Positions 32,881 to 35,792 of a DNA stretch of 35,792 bases are shown one piece after another. Each line of letters begins with the position of its first letter. The first letter of the stretch is position 1. This DNA is from Oscillospiraceae bacterium (GTDB lineage Bacteria; Bacillota; Clostridia; Oscillospirales; Ruminococcaceae). The stretch is taken from assembly GCA_009780025.1 (NCBI GenBank), contig WRAV01000023.1:1-35792 (forward strand), given 5' to 3'. The translations under genes were made by a program, and so were the position numbers. The notes under the pieces are model-generated. The model was not told the origin of the DNA. It did not search any database and saw only the letters and a list, made by a program, of their open reading frames with translations.

Positions 32881-33636
32881 ATGGGGCGTTTGCGGCGGGT
32901 ACTGACGATAGGGTTTATACTAACATTTTTATTCAGCGTTACCCAGGGATTTTTGTTTGGCTTTGGTCTGGCGCTGCCATTTATAGCTGCGTCTCTCGCG
33001 GGGGGCTTGGTTTGCTTAAAATGGGATACTTCCTTGCGAATTTGGCTGGGCCTGCGAAAACACCTCTGGGGTCGAGTCACAACTAACGCGCTGGCTGTAC
33101 TAGTCGCCGCCGCTATAGTTGCCTGCACAGTGATCTCGGGTCTTATGCTCAGCGCTATGAGGGTACCGCCGCCTACCGGCGATACAACAGTAATCGTGCT
33201 GGGTGCTCGGGTGCGGGGCTATACCCCATCCCTCGTGCTACAGCTGCGCATAGAGGCGGCGCTCGCCTACCTGGACGCAAACCCCGAAGCGTCAGCGATT
33301 CTGTCGGGCGGGTTGGGTGAGAGCGCATATATATCCGAGGCCGAAGCCATGAAGCGCTGGCTGGTGGCAAACGGTGTCTGCGATAGTAGGCTGTTTCTTG
33401 AAGAGCGCTCGACCAACACGCACGAGAACATTATGTTTTCCCAGGCAATAATCGCGGAGCACGGTCTGTCGCAAAGCGTGGTAATCGCAACCGACGGGTT
33501 CCATATGTTCCGCGCGCATACTCACGCGAGGCGGGCGGGGCTGGAGCCGAGTAGCGCACCCTCGCGGACGCCACTGCGGTTGCTGCCGTTTTATTGGGCA
33601 AGAGAGATCGCAGCGATTTTGGTGGGGGTGGTGTAG
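32881..33636 (+). CDS. YdcF/SanA-like (DUF218) membrane protein
   Basis: This 251-residue protein has three N-terminal hydrophobic segments (about 8-28, 30-45 and 68-92) and then a DUF218 domain (about 98-235) facing outward. Domain signs are TTVIVLGARV, AILSGGLGESAYISEAEAMKRWL, LEERSTNTHENIMFS and VVIATDGFHMFRAHTHARRAG. Members are implicated in envelope permeability and vancomycin sensitivity in enterobacteria; the biochemical role is unsettled. GGGAG lies nine bases before the ATG. It follows the zinc-ribbon operon after a terminator, and limited read-through is possible. Confidence 0.88.
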   Translation: MGRLRRVLTIGFILTFLFSVTQGFLFGFGLALPFIAASLAGGLVCLKWDTSLRIWLGLRKHLWGRVTTNALAVLVAAAIVACTVISGLMLSAMRVPPPTGDTTVIVLGARVRGYTPSLVLQLRIEAALAYLDANPEASAILSGGLGESAYISEAEAMKRWLVANGVCDSRLFLEERSTNTHENIMFSQAIIAEHGLSQSVVIATDGFHMFRAHTHARRAGLEPSSAPSRTPLRLLPFYWAREIAAILVGVV

Positions 33637-33673
33637 GGCGGCGAGACAGCTTGAGCATCGCAAGACATTGCAG

Positions 33674-34201
33674 CTATATCACAACAGCCTTGCACAACAC
33701 GCCAATCTCTTCCAAACGCTTCCGCTCAGCCTTAATATCTTGTAATGCAAAATGTGGTTTAATGCGCCTGACATTCTCATCAAGCTCTTCCATATCCCAG
33801 CCATTTTCATGGTAGGCCATATACAGATATACTATAGTTGATGCAAGCTCCCAGTCTTTCGCATGATACTTGCCAAAGTTTTGGGATATTTCATCAAGCG
33901 CATCAACATACACAGATAATTCAGATATCGTATCACCCTTTGCGACTATCTCATATCCCATGAATCCGTTGTAATTCTTTGGCCGAACATCAATCAATTT
34001 TTCCCTTTTGGCACTATCCACAGCCACCAAAACATCTTCATCATATGGCCCATAGTTATAAATATCAAAGTCGTAACCCAATGGCACCTTGTAAACTTGC
34101 TGTAAAAAATACATGGATTTCATCATGCCGGTTTTGCCAATACCGCTAATTTTGTTTGCGACTGCACAAACTACGTTGCTGCGCAACTGAGACTTATCCA
34201 T
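33674..34201 (-). CDS. YwgA-like protein, partner of the HD hydrolase
   Basis: This 175-residue soluble protein has a winged-helix-like N-terminus: GKTGMMKSMYFLQQVYKVPLG, then DFDIYNYGPYDEDVLVAVDSA. This pattern is shared by B. subtilis YwgA and, more loosely, by DUF4065 (Panacea/SocA-type) proteins that serve as antitoxins or proteolytic adaptors. The C-terminus is helical and charged. Its ATG overlaps the end of the HD gene by eight bases (34194-34201), so translation is probably coupled. In B. subtilis, ywgA lies near the HD gene ywfO, so the pairing is an old association. Function is unproven. Both genes look clearly AT-richer than their neighbours. Confidence 0.8.
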   Translation of the reverse strand: MDKSQLRSNVVCAVANKISGIGKTGMMKSMYFLQQVYKVPLGYDFDIYNYGPYDEDVLVAVDSAKREKLIDVRPKNYNGFMGYEIVAKGDTISELSVYVDALDEISQNFGKYHAKDWELASTIVYLYMAYHENGWDMEELDENVRRIKPHFALQDIKAERKRLEEIGVLCKAVVI

Positions 34202-35501
34202 GACTTTTCTCCTTTGTCTTCTTTTTTCTTGGTAGATAAAGTGCCAACATACTGGGGGGAGGGTCTATGAGAGATGTTACAAGTTTTGACTTTTCTTCAA
34301 GGTTAACGAGCATCCCGCTTTCTTCAAGTATTTGAATTCCCTCTGGTTTATACCATTGTTTTGCTTTCTTGTCTCCTTGATATATTTTACCAAGATTATA
34401 CACATAGTGTTCTTTGCTTTTATATTTGGCTTCATACCCAGTGAATTTTCTTATGTCATCGTTCGATGGTGGGTTACTTGATTCATATTCAAGTTTATAG
34501 TGTTGGCGATTTTTGAGTATTTTACAATGCTTTCCGCTTAAATTGGAGTTAATTGCGCCCAAAACCGTCCAGTCGTCAAGGCGCATATAATTGTCTATTT
34601 GCGTTGGCGGTGGGAAAACAGCCCCCTCGCATTCAAGTAGCGGCAATACTTCCTTTAACGCCTCGACCACATGATAGTCATAAATTCTGCGCACTTTATG
34701 ATAGTATACCTGGCTAAACATGTGATATCTTGCGATAACAAGGCTTTCGGCTACCTGAAGGCCTTTATACGAAATGGCAAATACCAGAGTTCCACCTTCG
34801 CCATTTGTCAGCGCTACGCTGTTAATTAAGCGCCACATATCGTACCTACCGTAATCCACACCGGTGTGAATAGAATCTCTCAACAGATAGTCCGCGCGGT
34901 CAGCGTCAAGCTGACCGGAAATAATAGGCTTCAGCGAAAAATGTAGCCCGCCAGCACCGCGCACGCTTTTTTTGCCAAGCAGTGATGTCACATCGTTCAC
35001 ACTTATTTTCGAGCACCCTTTTGGTTCTTCACTTCGCTCTATAATTTTTTTGAAATATTCTTCAATGGCCGCTATGCTGTAATCTTCGTGTTCATATCGC
35101 TCGTCTTTATCTTGATTCCGGTATGGCATGAGCTCCTCGCCCGAATGAGAAAAAGGAGCATGACCAACATCGTGCAAAAGAGCCGCGAGGCGAATTATCT
35201 TTCTAGCTCTCACTATTTCTTTTTCAAAGTCAACCACGTCGTCTACGCCATGCAAATAGCATTTAAGCACATCTCCATATTTTTCTACAATATGGTTGTA
35301 CATATATGTAGCCATTTGCATTACACCAAGCGAATGCTCGAAGCGAGTGTGGCAGGCACCTGGGTAGAGCATATCTGTAAAAGCCAGCTGCCGTATGCGA
35401 CGCAAACGTTGAAATATCGGATGGTCGATGATTTCAAGCTCTTGCTCATCAAGCTCAATAAATCCATAAATCACGTCACGGATTCGTTTTTTTGTTGCCA
35501 C
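34194..35501 (-). CDS. HD-domain phosphohydrolase (dGTPase-like, YwfO family)
   Basis: This 435-residue protein belongs to the HD superfamily near SAMHD1 and dNTP triphosphohydrolases. The metal site is complete: HTRFEHSLGVM supplies the first histidine, ALLHDVGHAPFSHSGE the HD pair, and GQLDADRADYLLRDS the late aspartate. Further family segments are HPIFQRLRRIRQLAF and ARYHMFSQVYYHKVRRIYDY. Relatives hydrolyse dNTPs. The GTG start has GGAGG upstream (35511-35515) and a consensus promoter precedes it. Overlap with the YwgA-like gene makes a two-gene operon. Low GC relative to the window hints at separate origin. Confidence 0.9.
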   Translation of the reverse strand: MATKKRIRDVIYGFIELDEQELEIIDHPIFQRLRRIRQLAFTDMLYPGACHTRFEHSLGVMQMATYMYNHIVEKYGDVLKCYLHGVDDVVDFEKEIVRARKIIRLAALLHDVGHAPFSHSGEELMPYRNQDKDERYEHEDYSIAAIEEYFKKIIERSEEPKGCSKISVNDVTSLLGKKSVRGAGGLHFSLKPIISGQLDADRADYLLRDSIHTGVDYGRYDMWRLINSVALTNGEGGTLVFAISYKGLQVAESLVIARYHMFSQVYYHKVRRIYDYHVVEALKEVLPLLECEGAVFPPPTQIDNYMRLDDWTVLGAINSNLSGKHCKILKNRQHYKLEYESSNPPSNDDIRKFTGYEAKYKSKEHYVYNLGKIYQGDKKAKQWYKPEGIQILEESGMLVNLEEKSKLVTSLIDPPPSMLALYLPRKKKTKEKSHG

Positions 35502-35525
35502 TAATCACCGCCTCCATTTGTACCA

Positions 35526-35555
35526 AGTATAATTTATGATAATGCAAAATGTCAA
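35526..35555 (-). promoter_or_regulatory. Promoter of the HD/YwgA-like operon
   Basis: On the minus strand, TTGACA (35550-35555), 18 bases, TATACT (35526-35531), 24 bases before the GTG. Confidence 0.75.
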
Positions 35556-35606
35556 GAAAAGATGTATGTGTTTGAATATAAAAGTAAATTTTTTTGGAAA
35601 TCTCAG

Positions 35607-35635
35607 GCATAATTGCCCTCCACCCGGTTCAAACT
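35607..35635 (+). promoter_or_regulatory. Possible sigma-F/G-like promoter for the partial gene
   Basis: GCATA (35607-35611), 15 bases, GTTCAAACT (35627-35635) loosely fits the forespore sigma-F pattern. The match is short and the spacing one base off, so this is only a suggestion. Confidence 0.3.
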
Positions 35636-35657
35636 ATGGTTGGAGGTGCATGTACAC

Positions 35658-35792
35658 ATGAGTAGTTTAAAGTTCTCAAGAGGAAAATTCGCGCGGTTTA
35701 TCTCATCCAAAGGCTTTTACGGGGCCCTGGCAGTCTGCCTTGTCGGGGCCGGTATAGCTACCTACATGGCGGTAGACCGCACCATCAACGTG
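35658..35792 (+). CDS. N-terminus of a membrane-anchored protein, possibly SpoIIQ/M23-like (partial)
   Basis: The first 45 codons are open to the window edge. They encode a basic N-terminus (SSLKFSRGKFARFISSKG), a single hydrophobic helix (FYGALAVCLVGAGIATYMAV) and then DRTINV, the layout of a signal-anchor protein with an extracytoplasmic C-terminus. The GKGFY-helix pattern recalls membrane-anchored M23 peptidases such as SpoIIQ of sporulating Clostridia, but no catalytic domain is in view. GGAGG lies about ten bases before the ATG; GTG 35646 is in frame as an alternative. Confidence 0.6.
   Translation, partial: MSSLKFSRGKFARFISSKGFYGALAVCLVGAGIATYMAVDRTINV

Overview
The window looks like chromosomal DNA of an endospore-forming member of the Clostridia, most like the Oscillospiraceae/Ruminococcaceae group. 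The evidence is a spoVAC-spoVAD-spoVAE locus, two CotF-type spore coat genes, AGGAGG ribosome binding sites, TTGACA/TATAAT promoters, frequent GTG/TTG starts and a GC content that appears to be in the upper fifties by eye. No phage, insertion sequence, rRNA or CRISPR array was seen. Placement below class level is inference.

Layout. 1-480: a structured dispersed repeat. 490-3686: a nicotinamidase-like hydrolase, a sodium:solute symporter (minus) and two small unknown genes. 3807-8634 (minus): tRNA-Cys with its own promoter, then in transcription order recA, rimO, pgsA, cysS. 8971-15230 (plus): a 1779-residue DUF4011-type helicase/nuclease-like protein, rlmH, and a small HTH gene that looks like a collapsed HigB-HigA toxin-antitoxin pair. 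15242-20750 (minus): ptsI, pheS, pheT. 20984-23780 (plus): a flavodiiron protein, a 36-residue membrane peptide and purA. 23878-25382 (minus): a nitrilase-superfamily protein and a PduL-type phosphotransacylase. 25808-30768 (plus): the spoVA genes, two coat genes and an MreB/Mbl-type actin. 31082-33636 (plus): two zinc-ribbon proteins, one soluble and one membrane-bound, then a YdcF-type membrane protein. 33674-35501 (minus): an AT-richer HD-phosphohydrolase/YwgA-like pair. 35658-end: the start of a membrane-anchored protein cut by the window edge.

How the genes fit together. Most are housekeeping: translation (cysS, tRNA-Cys, pheST, rimO, rlmH), recombination (recA), phospholipid synthesis (pgsA), purines (purA) and acyl-phosphate metabolism (pduL). 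The spoVA/CotF block serves dipicolinate uptake and coat assembly in the spore.

The accessory signals most worth attention are these: (i) the giant DUF4011 protein, in which the transglutaminase-like, helicase and nuclease modules all keep their family signatures but have lost expected catalytic residues, with a perfect 18-bp palindrome at its promoter; (ii) the HTH fusion gene, with a perfect 12-bp palindrome between -35 and -10; (iii) the zinc-ribbon gene pair; (iv) the HD/YwgA pair; and (v) two families of dispersed palindromic repeats that have spread between genes, including inside pheS-pheT and the spoVA locus. All family assignments were made by reading the sequence; no database search was run.
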